Positions 13,160 through 26,190 of a stretch of DNA of 64,000 bases are shown here, in pieces. Source of the DNA: Platerodrilus igneus. Taxonomy: Eukaryota > Arthropoda > Insecta > Coleoptera > Lycidae. The number at the start of each line of letters is the position of its first letter. Position 1 is the first letter of the stretch. The position numbers were made by a program, and so were the translations under genes. Location of the stretch: the NCBI GenBank assembly GCA_036346225.1, contig JARFIW010001480.1, forward strand, positions 12,431,001 through 12,495,000, in the 5' to 3' direction. The notes under the pieces were generated by a model. The model made no database searches. It saw only the letters and a list, made by a program, of their open reading frames with translations, and was not told where the DNA came from.

Positions 13160-15150
13160 GACCTAATACACTAACATATCTTTGAGAATATATCTAATGT
13201 CATATCGGTATACATCGTTACAACACATTGTCCAACAACCGCATTCAACCTGATCTTGTTATGCGTATCAGATTAAACTTACAATTTCTCGCTTAGCTAC
13301 CGCGAACTTTAGGACCATTTTTTGAAAGATTGCACATCCCCAGGAGCTACCCTCCATTTGTACAGATTTCGTTACCGTAGATTGCAGAGTCTCATTTGCA
13401 GCATGTATCTTATAAAGTCTTTATACATGCGAACATAAGATCGCTCTACGAATTTACACAACGACACACGATCTCGAAACAGATTTAACCAGACGTTGTT
13501 ACGCACCGCTTACCATTCTTAACACACGTCTCGATAATCATTATAAATTCTCCATCGCAGCTGATACTCACGAAGTATTCCATTTCGAAAGCCATTACTT
13601 ACATAACAGTTTTATTCGCACAGACCCAATTTAGCAGTTCACTGAACCGTACCGTCTGATCAATTTTGTCCAGATACCAGCATTTTACACAGCGTACATA
13701 TGTCACACCATGTTTTATTGTGACCGGTTAGAACCGTTGTCAATAGATGCGGCGTCATACTTGTAAACCCGCATATTTATTTTAAACGTAGACAACTTTA
13801 TAACCGAAAGACGCAACTCGGCACGCACATGTTGTCAAACGCATCTGAGCCTGATAGGTCTCCTCCAGACCTATACCATGCTTCGTCCAAGATTTAGCTA
13901 TGAGCACGTTCATAACTCACATTCTTTGCATGTGCACAACGGATTTCACATCACGGACGTTCCCTTCCCCATTTGGCGTAAACGTGCCAGCAGTACGTTC
14001 GCAGTAGATATTTCCAACTGCATGTATGCTTATATCACACGCTTTATCTAATCGAATTTAAACTACGCTCATCGACATTCCGAAATGAAACTCGCGCAGC
14101 ATCCATCATCGACATTCTGGACCGTTTTATTCACGCACCTGTAGCACATCACGAGTTGTTAAACGCATGTGCTCAACTTCATTTCAAACACCATCGTCGT
14201 TAACGATCAGCAGTCACCATAGCATGCATTCTATACTGTTTATTGCTCCTTAAGCTGTTGCGGCACGATACATCAGTCCATCGTTCATTGTGAACATCAC
14301 TCTAGCTGATACGTTTACATATTCACTGATTGATATTCGTACAAGGCCCATCTTAACAGCTGGCGACGACACGTATACGCGCTACCGAAGACTACCGTCT
14401 GTTTTCCTGTGTCGCAGCTCGTCCATTCTCGTCAAGCGACAGCCGCAAGCGCACATTAGTACTTTCAGCGGACGCGCATGTATCAATGCAACCTGGGCAC
14501 ATTTACACCACGCATTTTTCAAGGCCGTATTGCAAGCATTTTTCAGTATAGGAACACCGTCAACGAGTTCACGCATTATAAAAACGTTATGCAGATACGC
14601 GATTTTGTATGCAGAAACAAATCGCACTATAACCACATGTGACTTGTCAAGCCGAACAACTTATACCACTAATAGAGTTCTACTCTTGCGCACTAGCTTT
14701 ATGACCCTTTAAATCAGCAACACCGACAGGTTTTCGAGCACCGAACGAGTTGAATTCCACAAACTAAATGACCATTAAACCTTTCTGCTCGCCAATATTT
14801 TTAGCGCCAAAATCAATGCACCTGGTTCGATCGTCGATGTGCCCAAATGCGTTTAGAAACATCGAAAACTCTTTCCATTTTACAATTGCTGCATATTAAA
14901 AATCCAAAAGGTGCACACGCACACAAATTTGGGAAGTCGTGCTTGAAGAGAACAGGTACTATAACCAAAAACACTTTAAACCATTACAAGAAAAACCAAC
15001 TTTTGTTCGGTCTTCTAATAAACAATTTAAAAATAACCTACTCATATTTAGGAAATGGACTTGAAACCAAAGAACACCGCAGTTATTTACAGTTTAAAAT
15101 TAACCATTAATTTCCAAACGACCTTTAATTATAATTAAAATTTTAAGCAA
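13160..15150 (-). repeat. Left arm of a ~2-kb inverted pair (with 21745-23680)
   Basis: Read on the minus strand this region aligns through most of its length with the plus-strand region 21745-23680. Shared landmarks include AAAACACTTTAAACCATTAC, CTTGCGCAC, ACGAGAATGGAC, ACCATCGTCGTTA and GGTAGCTCC. Divergence is substantial, so the arms are old or independent copies rather than a fresh palindrome. The homology fades at 15150 and near 13160. It contains the eroded C2H2/PolB start listed separately. Confidence 0.85.
13750..14605 (-). pseudogene. Eroded Maverick-type C2H2/PolB N-terminal gene
   Basis: This is the degraded counterpart of the gene at 22348-23130. On the minus strand the second zinc-finger region still reads CACGCRLTRMDELRHRKT, matching CGSCGIAFTRMDSLQRHK of the better copy, and the codons AACGTTTTT at the start align. 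The initiation ATG position is mutated. The following coding stretches (around 13930-14290) align at DNA level but no single frame stays open. I infer a replication-type DNA polymerase of a Maverick/Polinton (type B, protein-primed), by relation to the other copy. It cannot be functional. Confidence 0.75.
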
Positions 15151-16996
<1,846 letters not shown>

Positions 16997-18368
16997 CCCA
17001 ACTGGCATCAATTTAATTCTATTGGAGATCATTCCAGTGCCGGGGCTGCCCCTTTATTTCTTTATATGTAACCTGGTTTTAAAAATCTAACCCAATTTTA
17101 ATGTTCTTTGCTAATCATGGCTAATCTAACAAATTTAATGACCCATTAAATGTCATTCCTACTTTTTACAATGTTATTGTTTTATTCGCGGGATCATTTT
17201 TAAATTAAAACATATACCTTAAAATTTTCGGGCCCCAAAAAAGATTTTAATGGCAACAAGTATTTGTTTTAGATAATCAAATTTTTCCACTTTTTCCCAA
17301 TTAAACCTTTCCTTAGAACATACAAACAAATTCTTAAAATTAAAACCTGCCGGTACCCGAGGTAAACAGACTCTTCAAGATTAAGCAATTTTGGAAGGTG
17401 AAAGAAAATTAAAATTATGGAATTTAAACTTTCAAAAAAAACAACATAATTGGTCCACAGATTTGTATTTTAGGAAGAGTCTTTGGTCCTCCCCCAAATA
17501 AACCATTTTTTAATTAATGTTGGTAAAATTTCGATTTTCTGACCGAACAACACCACCAAAAAAGAATTATCCTTATGTAACATGTTCCCTTTAACGCACA
17601 GAAATCCATTTGCCCTGGCATGGGACAACTTCCTTTCGCACCCAGGCGGAGTGAATATCGGGCCCATCGCATTTTTCCAAATCTATTTGGTTCTACAACT
17701 AAAAAGAAAAGTTATAACTATTAAAAATTTACCAATATAATAACAAATTTAAAAATTATTTAATACATGGATTTAAACCAAGATTTTGCAGGCATATTTA
17801 GCAAGATGGAGATGTGTAATTATTTAACTACAAAGCATAACTTTTGCTATAAGGGAGAATACGAAGAAAAGTGTAATATTATAGTTGACAACGATAAAAC
17901 TGTGGATTGATTGTTTAACATGGCTAACAACCAATGCAAGAATTAAGATTACAACAAATTTGTGTGCCAGATAACAAGTCCTGGTGTTAATAAACAACTT
18001 GGCAATCATATACTAGATTTTTACGTTGTCCAGATGTACGTTTAAGGGAAACATTTGCGTCTACTTTGGCCAAAGAACATGGTATTACGCGATTGGAAGC
18101 GACAATATACAACTGTGCAAGTGGAAGCTATGTAGTGCGGAACGGGTGTATAAACCCTTAAAAGACTGTTTAACCTTATTGGAAGATAGTAGTTATACTT
18201 CCTAAAGGCGCCAATGTACTCGGTACCACTCCAAAATGTGGAGTAAGTTATCGGACAAGCTACAAAATAGCTGCTGTTTAGTGTATAATAACCTGCTACA
18301 GTACGTGTATTGGGGAATGGCAATACAAAGAAATTGACAGGCTTTCAAATTAAGTTGTCCAAAAACCA
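16997..18368. other. Low-quality or decayed stretch before an unknown gene
   Basis: 16997-17460 still shows doubled letters and uneven base use. From about 17800 to 18368 short plus-strand stretches read like eroded coding sequence that may extend the unknown gene upstream (for example TLAKEHGITRLEATIYNCAS near 18050-18110). Stops and frame changes are too dense to define a gene. No motif is recognised. Confidence 0.4.
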
Positions 18369-19608
18369 GAGGAAAGGAAAATTGATAAAGTATGTGCTGG
18401 CTTTAGTTTTAACTATTTACCTGTAAATTATTTGGAGATAGTAGAGGAAGATGTCCAAGATAAAATAAAAATCTTACACAAGTGCTACATTAAAGCAGGT
18501 AGTACATATTTTACACAATCTGCAACACCATATTCTACAATTCCAAAAGAAATAGTATTTCGGACTTGGGATTGATAGATACGCCTAACATTCGTCCAGA
18601 GGTTGTACGACAACGCGTAAATATTGGTAGTAAACTCTATCCGTTTACGCTAAAGGAAATTGCCCCATTATGTATACCATACGCTGTAAGTGGAAGGAAA
18701 AGACAACTGGAATTAGAGGAAATGGATGCAAAAAGGCGAAAATTGGACTACATGGAAAACACTGCGACAATACGCGATCAATACAAAGATGTGTTAGACA
18801 AAGAACATCTTATTAGAGAAAATGAGGAAGAATTAAAAGATTATTTTATGTGCCGATGGAGTGACTTAGATACATCTGGTTTCTACAAGTTGTATGCATT
18901 TGTGGTTAGTAAAAAAGACTCTTTTAGTTATGTAGGCGTCCTTGCGGAAAAGGATGGTACTAAATCCGTATATTTTTTAAAAGGTTATTCTAAAAACGTA
19001 TTTATCAAATTGGCAGATAATAAAGGCGAACTAAGGATGCGGGTTTCGTAATCTTTGCGTACACCACACGCAAGGGGGGTCCGTTAAACATTGTATATTT
19101 GCCTACTAAAGAACCTTTTGGACCATTTAAAACCGATGGTCTTACAACCTATAACAATCATATATTCCCAAAAGTGGTGGACATGCAACTACGCAACAGT
19201 CTGTGGGAGAATAAGAATTTCCTCCAATACCGACAAGAAGAAGTCGATCAAGCTAACAAGATACGTATGCAGGATATAGTGGGAAAGCTGCGATTAAAAG
19301 ATTGTCACAAGCTGCAAGAATTACACGAAGGAATGGATCTGGTTGTCGGCGGAATCAAAGACTTTAAATATAGAGGCAAACTTCGGTACATTTTACAATT
19401 CGAAAACCTAGACGGTCTCTATGTATCAAACTATTGGTTAGAAAAAGAGATAGAGGACTTGGGTATCGATTTAAATTTTAAGCTGCGAATAAAATTAGAT
19501 AAAATTAAAGCCACTCAAACAAACATAAAGAAAGGACTGTCTTCTGTGTATAACTTTGTATTAAAATTAAGTTTAAATGACTCCATGCTTGGCATTAAAT
19601 ATTTTTAA
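18369..19608 (+). pseudogene. Unrecognised ~410-residue gene, two frameshifts
   Basis: Three consecutive open stretches in different frames appear to be one protein. Frame one (18369-18575) includes EEDVQDKIKILHKCYIKAGS. Frame two (about 18566-19051) includes RKRQLELEEMDAKRRKLDYM, a charged helical segment that resembles a coiled coil with a basic patch. Frame three (about 19039-19608) includes LHEGMDLVVGGIKDFKYRGK. The shifts sit near 18573 and 19040. The last third has the alternating hydrophobic pattern of a small beta-barrel such as an OB fold, which is inference only. An AATAAA at 19630-19635, 22 nt past the stop, may be the polyadenylation signal. Its position between two Maverick polymerase fragments suggests a virus-like element gene. 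The frameshifts might be assembly errors, given the poor sequence nearby. Confidence 0.6.
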
Positions 19609-19710
19609 ATTTGTTATGTATAATGTCAGAATAAACATTTTATAATAGTATATAACATTGTTCTTTATTTATAAAAGGCTGTGACGTTACCCCGAAATAG
19701 CAGTCGCACA

Positions 19711-19808
19711 GAGAGGTGCGCATGGGCAGCGGCATGGAGGTGCGTACGCGCAGGGGTGCGCATGGGCAGGGTGTATGCGCAGGGGTGTGCATGGGCTGGG
19801 ATGTGTCT
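19711..19808 (+). repeat. GC-rich minisatellite, GGTGCGCATGGGCA units
   Basis: Four or so imperfect units related to GGGGTGCGCATGGGCAG, alternating with TGCGTACGCGC-like spacers, in otherwise AT-rich DNA just after the unknown gene. An open frame of 72 codons runs through it (19716-19934) and on into HPILYLDGIEYLPAYV. Because the downstream part echoes 21420-21465, it may be a decayed gene end rather than a new protein. Confidence 0.65.
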
Positions 19809-20440
19809 GGGCGTACACGAGGGAAGCGGATGTTAACAGTCACCAAGCATCCAATTCTTTATTTGGATGGTATCGAGTACTTGCCTGCGTATGTATCCGG
19901 AGTAAAAATACGATTTGTACACGCAGATAATTAATAAAATTAGTTTATCGAGGCGAAGATGACAAAGGTATATCATTCCTAATAGTACAACAATCTACGC
20001 ATGGAGGCATAAAGATATAAGATAGTTGTTTATATTTGTATATATTAGTTTTAAGATTCCATAATTTTTAAGTTCTTCTCCCACCTTCCAAATCCTTCCT
20101 CTGCTTCTATCCTGGTTGACAGAGTATACGTGTTATCTCCACGCGGTATTCGCGAGACACGGCGGTTTTAGATTTCTAGGGAAACGGTTGGTTAAAGCAT
20201 ATGTCTTGGGTAGCGAAAAAAAAGGTTTTAAAGATGGAGTTAAATAAAGATGGGTAAAAATTAGAGGTTTGGAGTCTTTAAAACGCATAACTTTGTATGG
20301 GGTGGTCCTATTTAAAATCTATTTACAGATTTGGGGCCCCCTAGAAAAATTTAATATTAGTTGATACCTAGCAAAATATATTTATCTTAAAAGAGTGACT
20401 ACCCTGCGTATAATAAATACAATATAACACTTGTCGATAA

Positions 20441-20584
20441 AAACTTGTAGGGAAATTTAAAGACGAATTTAATGGGGGTCCAGTATTAGAATTTGTTGGT
20501 AGTAGGGCTGAGTCCGAGTGTATTGTAAGCGAGAAAGATACGATTAAAAAGATTAAAGGGGTCTCACGAATTGTAGTTAAGTAA
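20441..20584 (+). pseudogene. Maverick PolB C-terminal fragment
   Basis: A 47-codon stretch, ending at TAA 20582-20584, contains VGKFKDEFNGGPVLEFVGS and DTIKKIKGVSRIVVK. From knowledge of the family, this is the pattern near the C-terminus of type-B DNA polymerases of insect Mavericks (a K-x-E/D-G block followed by an FVG block and a KKxKGV block). The fragment has no upstream polymerase body: the preceding bases are out of frame. It lies upstream of, not downstream of, the better N-terminal fragment at 22.3 kb, so the two do not form one gene in the present order. Confidence 0.6.
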
Positions 20585-20594
20585 ATCCTCGGGT

Positions 20595-20690
20595 GCTACA
20601 ACCTATAACGAGCATATATTCCCAAAAGGGGTGGGCATGCAACTACGCAGCAGTGCGTGGAGAATAAGGATTCTCTCCAATAAGAAATTA
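20595..20690 (+). repeat. Decayed copy of 19141-19240
   Basis: Compare CTACAACCTATAACGAGCAT and GGGCATGCAACTACGCAGCA here with TTACAACCTATAACAATCAT and GGACATGCAACTACGCAACA in the unknown gene. The match covers about 95 bp, then fades. It directly follows the PolB C-terminal scrap, so a second, mostly lost copy of the unknown gene sat next to a polymerase 3' end. Confidence 0.8.
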
Positions 20691-21000
20691 AAGTCATTGG
20701 GTAATGGTAGAAATGTGGAACCTATAAAGGCGATTATTAATTGTGGATTAGAAAAATAATAATTTTCTTGGACTAAATAAAATAGCTTAGACTGGTTAAT
20801 GTATATGATTACATATTCTCGTACACATCCACAAACATCTGTTTACGTCCACAATGGCGATACCGGTAGTTTTTGTTTAACAAATAGTAGGAAAGATACG
20901 TCAGGTGTTAGTGTGCGGAAGCCCATAGGATCGTTGGATTCAAAAAGAACGGTGCGGCGGGATGTATGGTGGTTCCCCGTTAGAATAATCGAAAGTGGTT

Positions 21001-21250
21001 AATCGGTCGTATTAGACGTTTAAATAAGCGAAAGTGTAAAGGCCTACATAAACAAAATTTAATTAACCGACAAAAAAGTGTGCGATGTGCTACACTTATA
21101 AAGAAAGTATGGAATGGTGCTTTTTAGCGGCCCTAGCAGTAAAAAGGGAGACTGACTTTCCCAAGCAACTACAAGAATAGCAGTAGCGCAGAGAAGGGGT
21201 ATGCAATGTATTATACAGTTGCTGCAAAATATGTTAGTTTACGCGTAGCT
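21001..21250 (+). repeat. Direct repeat, unit 1 (pair of 21485-21745)
   Basis: Shares with the second unit the strings GCGAAAGTGTAAA, GCGATGTGCTA, AATGGTGCTTT, ACAAGAATAGCAGTAGCGC and AAATATGTTAGTTTACG, at a spacing of about 478 bp. The translated stretches are rich in K and R but stops interrupt both units. Source gene unknown. A shorter echo (AGCAGT..GCACAGAGAGG) occurs at 19699. Confidence 0.8.
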
Positions 21251-21484
21251 CGGATGTGTAATTGATCACGACTTAAAGATCCCTCGGAGGTTTAAAAATT
21301 CTCAGCCCATTGTCGTTCGAAAAATGTTTGGAAATTATCAGAACAGGAGCGGGTTGAAGTATAATGGATGATTGACTGAGTTTTTTCTACCTTTTACGAG
21401 GGAATTGGAAGTTGACAGACATCGAGCATCTAATTCTCTATTAGGACGATATCAAGTACTTACCGGTTCTAGAAATCATTACGT

Positions 21485-21745
21485 GCGATCGACCGCTATG
21501 CGAAAGTGTAAAAGCCTCACAGAAGCAAAATTTAATTATCATACGAAAAGCGCGCGATGTGCTATAGAAAGTATAAAAAATGGTGCTTTGCATCGGTCCC
21601 AACAGTAAAAAGGAGAGTGACTTTTTCTAGCAATTACAAGAATAGCAGTAGCGCGGCGAAGGGGTATGCATGTATTATACAGTGCATTGTTGCTATAAAA
21701 TATGTTAGTTTACGAGAAGCTCGAACGTGCACAAATTACATTTTA
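21485..21745 (+). repeat. Direct repeat, unit 2 (pair of 21001-21250)
   Basis: Second unit of the ~478-bp spaced duplication. In this unit an open frame 21557-21757 continues through TVKRRVTFSSNYKNSSSAA. It ends where the right inverted arm starts. Similarity to the first unit is high in blocks but contains several small indels. Confidence 0.8.
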
Positions 21746-23680
21746 ATCTATAATTAACCACGGTCGTAAAAATTGGAAATTAATGGTTAATTTTAATACT
21801 GCTAAGCATATACTTTCGCTTGGTGATTCATTTGGAAAATATTCAAGCCTACCATTTCCTAAAGTATGACGTAGAAGTTATTTAAAATTAAATTGCTTTA
21901 TTAGTAAGTATCCTGTAGACAATAAGTTGGTATTTTCTCGGTAATGGTTTAAAGTGTTTTTGGTTATAGTAGCACTGCACCTTCTACAGCACGACTTGCA
22001 CACAATTTGTGTGCGTGTGCTACCACCCTTTTGGATTTTTAATATGCACGCGATCCGTATAGCATGGAAGACGTTTTCCGGTGTTTCTACTAACTGCATT
22101 TGCACCATCGACGATGCGAACCAGGTGCATGCATCGGCGCTAAATGTATTGGACGAGCAGCAAGGATTATGACGTCATTTAGTTCCCCGCTGAATCCTCA
22201 ACTTCGTTCGGGTGTCTTCGGAAACCTTCGGTTTGCATTCTATAGGGTACATAAAGCAGGTGCGCAAGAGTAAACTCTTTAGTTATAAGTTAGTTCGCTT
22301 ACAAGTTTAACCAAAGTGCTATAGTGCGGATTTTGTTTTGTACTAAAATGGTATCTGCAAACGTTTTTAAGTGCAACTCTTGCGGTGCTTCCTATACCTG
22401 GAAAAATGCTCTCAAACGGCACCTGAACAAATGTCGTGGTGTAATATCGCCCAGGGTTAAGCTTATACATCCGTCCGCAGCAAAGTACTTTAACTGTGGG
22501 TCTTGCGGTATCGCTTTTACGAGAATGGACAGCTTACAGCGACACAAGGAAAAACAGCACGGTATTTCATTAAGCCGTAAACGTTCAGCTCCGCCAGCTG
22601 TTAAAGGGCCTTGTACGAAACAACCACGAATTATGTGTAAAGTATGTGATTTCGAAATGGAAAAAACTACGTATGCCGCACACTTAAGGAGCAACAAACA
22701 TAAAAATGCATCAGTTACCGCTACTAACGACGATGGTGTAGAAATGGTTAGCACAGCGTTTAACAACCGTATGGCTAGCTATCGCATAAAGAACGCCAGT
22801 GTCGACGATGGAGTGCGCGAGTTTCTTTGGAAGCAGAAAGAGCGATTTATTCGATTAATAAATGAAAAAAGAATATAACATACAGCAATAAAAGTCTACT
22901 GCGAACTCTACGGCGTTTACACCAAAATGGGGGAAGAGAAGTCCGATGTGAAATCCTTTAACACAAAAAATGTGGTTATAACGTCTTCTAGTAATCTGGA
23001 GAATATGTATAAGATCTGGAGCGAGACCATAAGAACAAAATCAGAGGAATTTGAAACATGTGGGTCCGGTTGGTCTTTGGAAAAAGTGCTCTATTTAGAA
23101 ATAAATATTAACAAGTATGACCCGATATGACAAGTTCTAGGTTCAAAATAAAAAATTGTGAATATGTATTTAGAAATGTGGTTTACAAAATTTAGACTGT
23201 ATTAGTAAAAATTGTCTGTAATAAAAAGTTTTAAGAATGGCTTTTAGATTTTCTTTTAGGTATAAGCTGCATGAAATTTATAATTTAGAGGGTGTGTGTA
23301 AAATGGTAAGGGGTGGTCCGATTTTAAATCTGTTTGCAGATTCGGGTTGTGTGTAAAATTGTAGACTAATTTAATGTATCGCATGTATAAAAAAATTTAT
23401 AAGAACACTCAAAAGTCGCTATAGGTAAGAAATCTTAAAATGAGGGTAGCTCCCTGGGGGATGATGCAATCTAAAAAATTCCTAAAGATTCGGGTAGCTA
23501 AGAAAATTCTAATATTAATTAATACCAAACAAGATAGGTTTATCTCGAAAGATGCATTGGTTAGACGAAAAAGTATTTGGTTTAGATGTGGGAGGAAATG
23601 AGGATGCTCATTTATCTCGATAGATGAAAAATTTAAGATATATTTATCTCGAAAGATGGAAAATGGTTAGTCGAAGAAAA
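21745..23680 (+). repeat. Right arm of the ~2-kb inverted pair (with 13160-15150)
   Basis: Reverse complement of 13160-15150, with moderate divergence. It includes about 600 bp upstream of the C2H2/PolB gene, the gene start itself, and about 550 bp after it (GGTAGCTCCCTGGGGGATG near 23445 matches GGTAGCTCCTGGGGATGTG on the other arm). Maverick elements have long terminal inverted repeats, but these arms contain coding sequence. I therefore favour two insertions in opposite orientation, or an inverted duplication, over true termini. Confidence 0.85.
22348..23130 (+). pseudogene. Maverick-type C2H2 zinc-finger / PolB N-terminal gene
   Basis: From the ATG at 22348 an open frame of 176 codons encodes two C2H2-like fingers (FKCNSCGASYTWKNALKRH; FNCGSCGIAFTRMDSLQRHK). 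A third finger-like CxxC...H...H (CKVCDFEMEK...HLRSNKH) follows. A TAA at 22876-22878 interrupts it, but the same frame continues to 23130 and includes GSGWSLEKVLYLEININKY. That block follows the fingers in the long PolB proteins of insect Mavericks, as I know the family. The polymerase and exonuclease body is missing: the reading stops at 23130. The GTG-started extension upstream of 22348 is not needed. It is an N-terminal relic of an element's replicative polymerase. The finger portion alone is intact, so a separate role cannot be excluded. Confidence 0.75.
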
Positions 23681-23795
23681 CTTTTTGGTCCAGATGTGTG
23701 AGGAAATGAGGGATCCCTCCTTCTCATTTCCTCCTTATGGGAATTTACATGTAAATGAGTGAGGAAATGAGGGATTCTGGAGGAAATGAGGGTCC
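23540..23795 (+). repeat. Short tandem duplication with AGGAAATGAGG motifs
   Basis: Two ~105-bp units start at TTTATCTCGAAAGATG near 23540 and 23643, each followed by a GGT(T/C)(T/C)AGATGTG...AGGAAATGAGG segment. The string AGGAAATGAGG recurs at about 23593, 23701, 23762 and 23781. Confidence 0.75.
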
Positions 23796-23799
23796 AGTA

Positions 23800-26064
23800 T
23801 TCCCAATTATACTCTACTGTAAACTTTTCAAACCAAACCACATGCTCAAGGTTTGATTTCCATTCAGAGCAAAAGGTTCGATTTTTAAATACAAATTTAG
23901 TTTAAAGGTTTTCACTTTGAGCGTCTCAATCTCAATATCCCCACAAATGCACATTTTAAAGATCACTATAGTCGGAGGCATAATGCTTCAAGCATTTAAG
24001 AAATATAACGATTTTTAAATGTACATTGGTAATCGAGTTTTAGAAATAAGTCAATAGATACAAAATGTATCAGGTATTAAGCTTACACATCTAGTGCTAC
24101 AAAATAAATTTTCCCATCCAAGCGGCAAGCAACACGCTGGTGGGTCAAAAAGTTTTTTTTTAACCATGTGGAAAACTTATTTCTATTTGACACTCTGCAG
24201 GATGTATAATTAATTGCTTACTTGATATTTACTTATATAACCATATAGAAACACTTAACTATATAGGATGCCCCAACGACAAACTTTCATTAAAGAAACC
24301 TCAAAACTTGCATTTCCTGAAAAATTGAAACTTTGCATGTAGAGGTTACCCAATACGGCAAATTTAGCTAAAATATTTTCAACGATGTGAAACTTCCGAT
24401 TATATCGAAAGTAACTGTCAATTTCATTATTTTAAATGGCATACTCCACATTTTATTTCTTATTTGAATAATGCACGGGTAGATTATTATTTTGATATTA
24501 GGGTTTGTAAAACTATTTTCAATTGTTTTGCTTCCACGAATTTTTTCTCCTAAAAAGTGCACCTTGTAGGATCAGAGAAATGGTATTAATAAACATTTTA
24601 TTACTATGGTTTATACGTTGTGTTTGCATAACACCGTAACAAATGTTTCTCAATCTCAATAAGAACAACAACATAGTTTTTGCAATTCAATAACGCGAAT
24701 TTAAAAACTAATAATAAGTTAGAATAAGCAATGAAATTTTTTAACAAATATTTGTACTTTGCTTGAGCTCAATTTATTAAAAAAATTATGTATAATCTTA
24801 ATTTCTGAAATACCATAAACGAAAATAAAATTAAAGAAAATTAAGCACAAATCGAAATTTTCCAAATAACTGATTATACTTTTATGCTCGTTTAAGTCGA
24901 GATATAAAAAAGTGGTGGTTCGATTATAAAAATTACATTTTTCAATTCGGAATTTTTCACCTCCTGAAATTGTAAAAACTATTTTATTGTTTTTCTTGAA
25001 AACATTTCTTAAGGTGTAATGGAAACACAACTTAAAATCCGTTTTGATTAAATGTTTATTAACACGATTTTGTAGATCAATAATTCTTAGATGCACAACA
25101 ATTAAAGATACATGCGCTTAAATCAAAATAAACATCTGCTATAGCATCATTCATATATGGAATAAAATACAGGATGTGCTATTTAAAACAATTATTATGA
25201 CAGATATTTGCAAGTCTTCAAAACTATTTTAGCTATAGTTTCGCCTTGTTCGATAACTCCTACACAAAGTTTCAATTTGCCAGCAAAATTGTAGTTTTTA
25301 AAATACTTTTAATGGAAGCTCGTTGTGGGACACATGTATACATGTCTTTTTTCATATTAAAGAGCTAGATTCTTTGTAATTATATGTTATTGTTTTACTC
25401 AATGCGTAGCAGATTTTCTATATACGGCGAAAGCAGCGTTTCCATACTTTTGAAGAACCCTGCATATATTAATATTGAACATTTTTATAGATAAGATTTT
25501 CGGCCTTTCTTTCATAATAATTAAAATTTTTCAGTAAAGCACGCGACAAAAAAATATTTATAGACAACAAAGTAATGTCTACCTGATACGAGAGACTTGA
25601 ATAGTCAGTTCTCTGAACAAATGCTAGCACATTCTCGAAATGTAGACCTATACACAAGCAATCTGTAAAATGGAAATTGGCAACGTTCTTTGTTTAGAAT
25701 ATGGGGAAACAATATTCAGTCAAATTTTGAATACTTTCTTTTAAATATGTTGCTATATACTAGTAGTAGTACATGAGTTCTAAAATGCATTTTGTTACTT
25801 AAGGCTGAAGTTTGACGCAAACCACCTTCTATTTTGGATTGCCTGTACAAGTGTGCATCATCTCCAAATAACTTTGGGATTCTTCGAGGTTAAAATGATA
25901 CTATAAACTATAATTTATTAAAGTTGATATATTCAACTTTTGTAGAAAGGCATAATAATAGTAAATAAGTATTTTTATACAACTGAAAGTACATATATTA
26001 ACAAATGATACTTTCCATTTGGATGTTAAAAAATCTGTACATCATTTAAGGTTTTGGTTACATT
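23800..26064. other. Gene-free stretch
   Basis: No gene supported. Several strings like CAGGATGTATAAT, TAGGATGCCCCAACGACAAA and ACAGGATGTGCTATTTAAAA (24200-25180) resemble worn ends of insect DNA transposons beginning CAGGGTG, but I cannot pair them. The minus-strand open frame at 24719-25096 (125 codons, rich in F, I and N) has no known motif and looks compositional. Confidence 0.35.
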
Positions 26065-26186
26065 CCGGCCCGAATAGGCCCGGCCCGGCCCGAAGCCCGG
26101 CCCGGCCCGAAGCCCGGCCCGAAATTCAAGCCGGGCTTCAAGCCGAGCGGATGCGTTTTGGTTCGGCCCGGCCCGAATCCATCCCT
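26065..26186 (-). repeat. GGCCCG-rich island ending CCATCCCT
   Basis: The mirror image of the islands at 7269 and 8928: GGCCCGGCCCG units ending in CCATCCCT at 26179-26186, the complement of AGGGATGG. Repeat B begins 4 bp later. The 8-bp flanks of the 7269-26186 interval (AAACAAAT and AACGAAAG) do not match. Confidence 0.6.
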
Positions 26187-26190
26187 AACG

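Noticed and set aside
14290..14712. A 140-codon plus-strand frame
   Set aside because: It is antisense to the eroded C2H2/PolB copy, whose homology to 22.3 kb is on the minus strand.
24719..25096. A 125-codon minus-strand frame
   Set aside because: Low-complexity F/I/N/K content in AT-rich DNA, no motif, no neighbours of the same kind.
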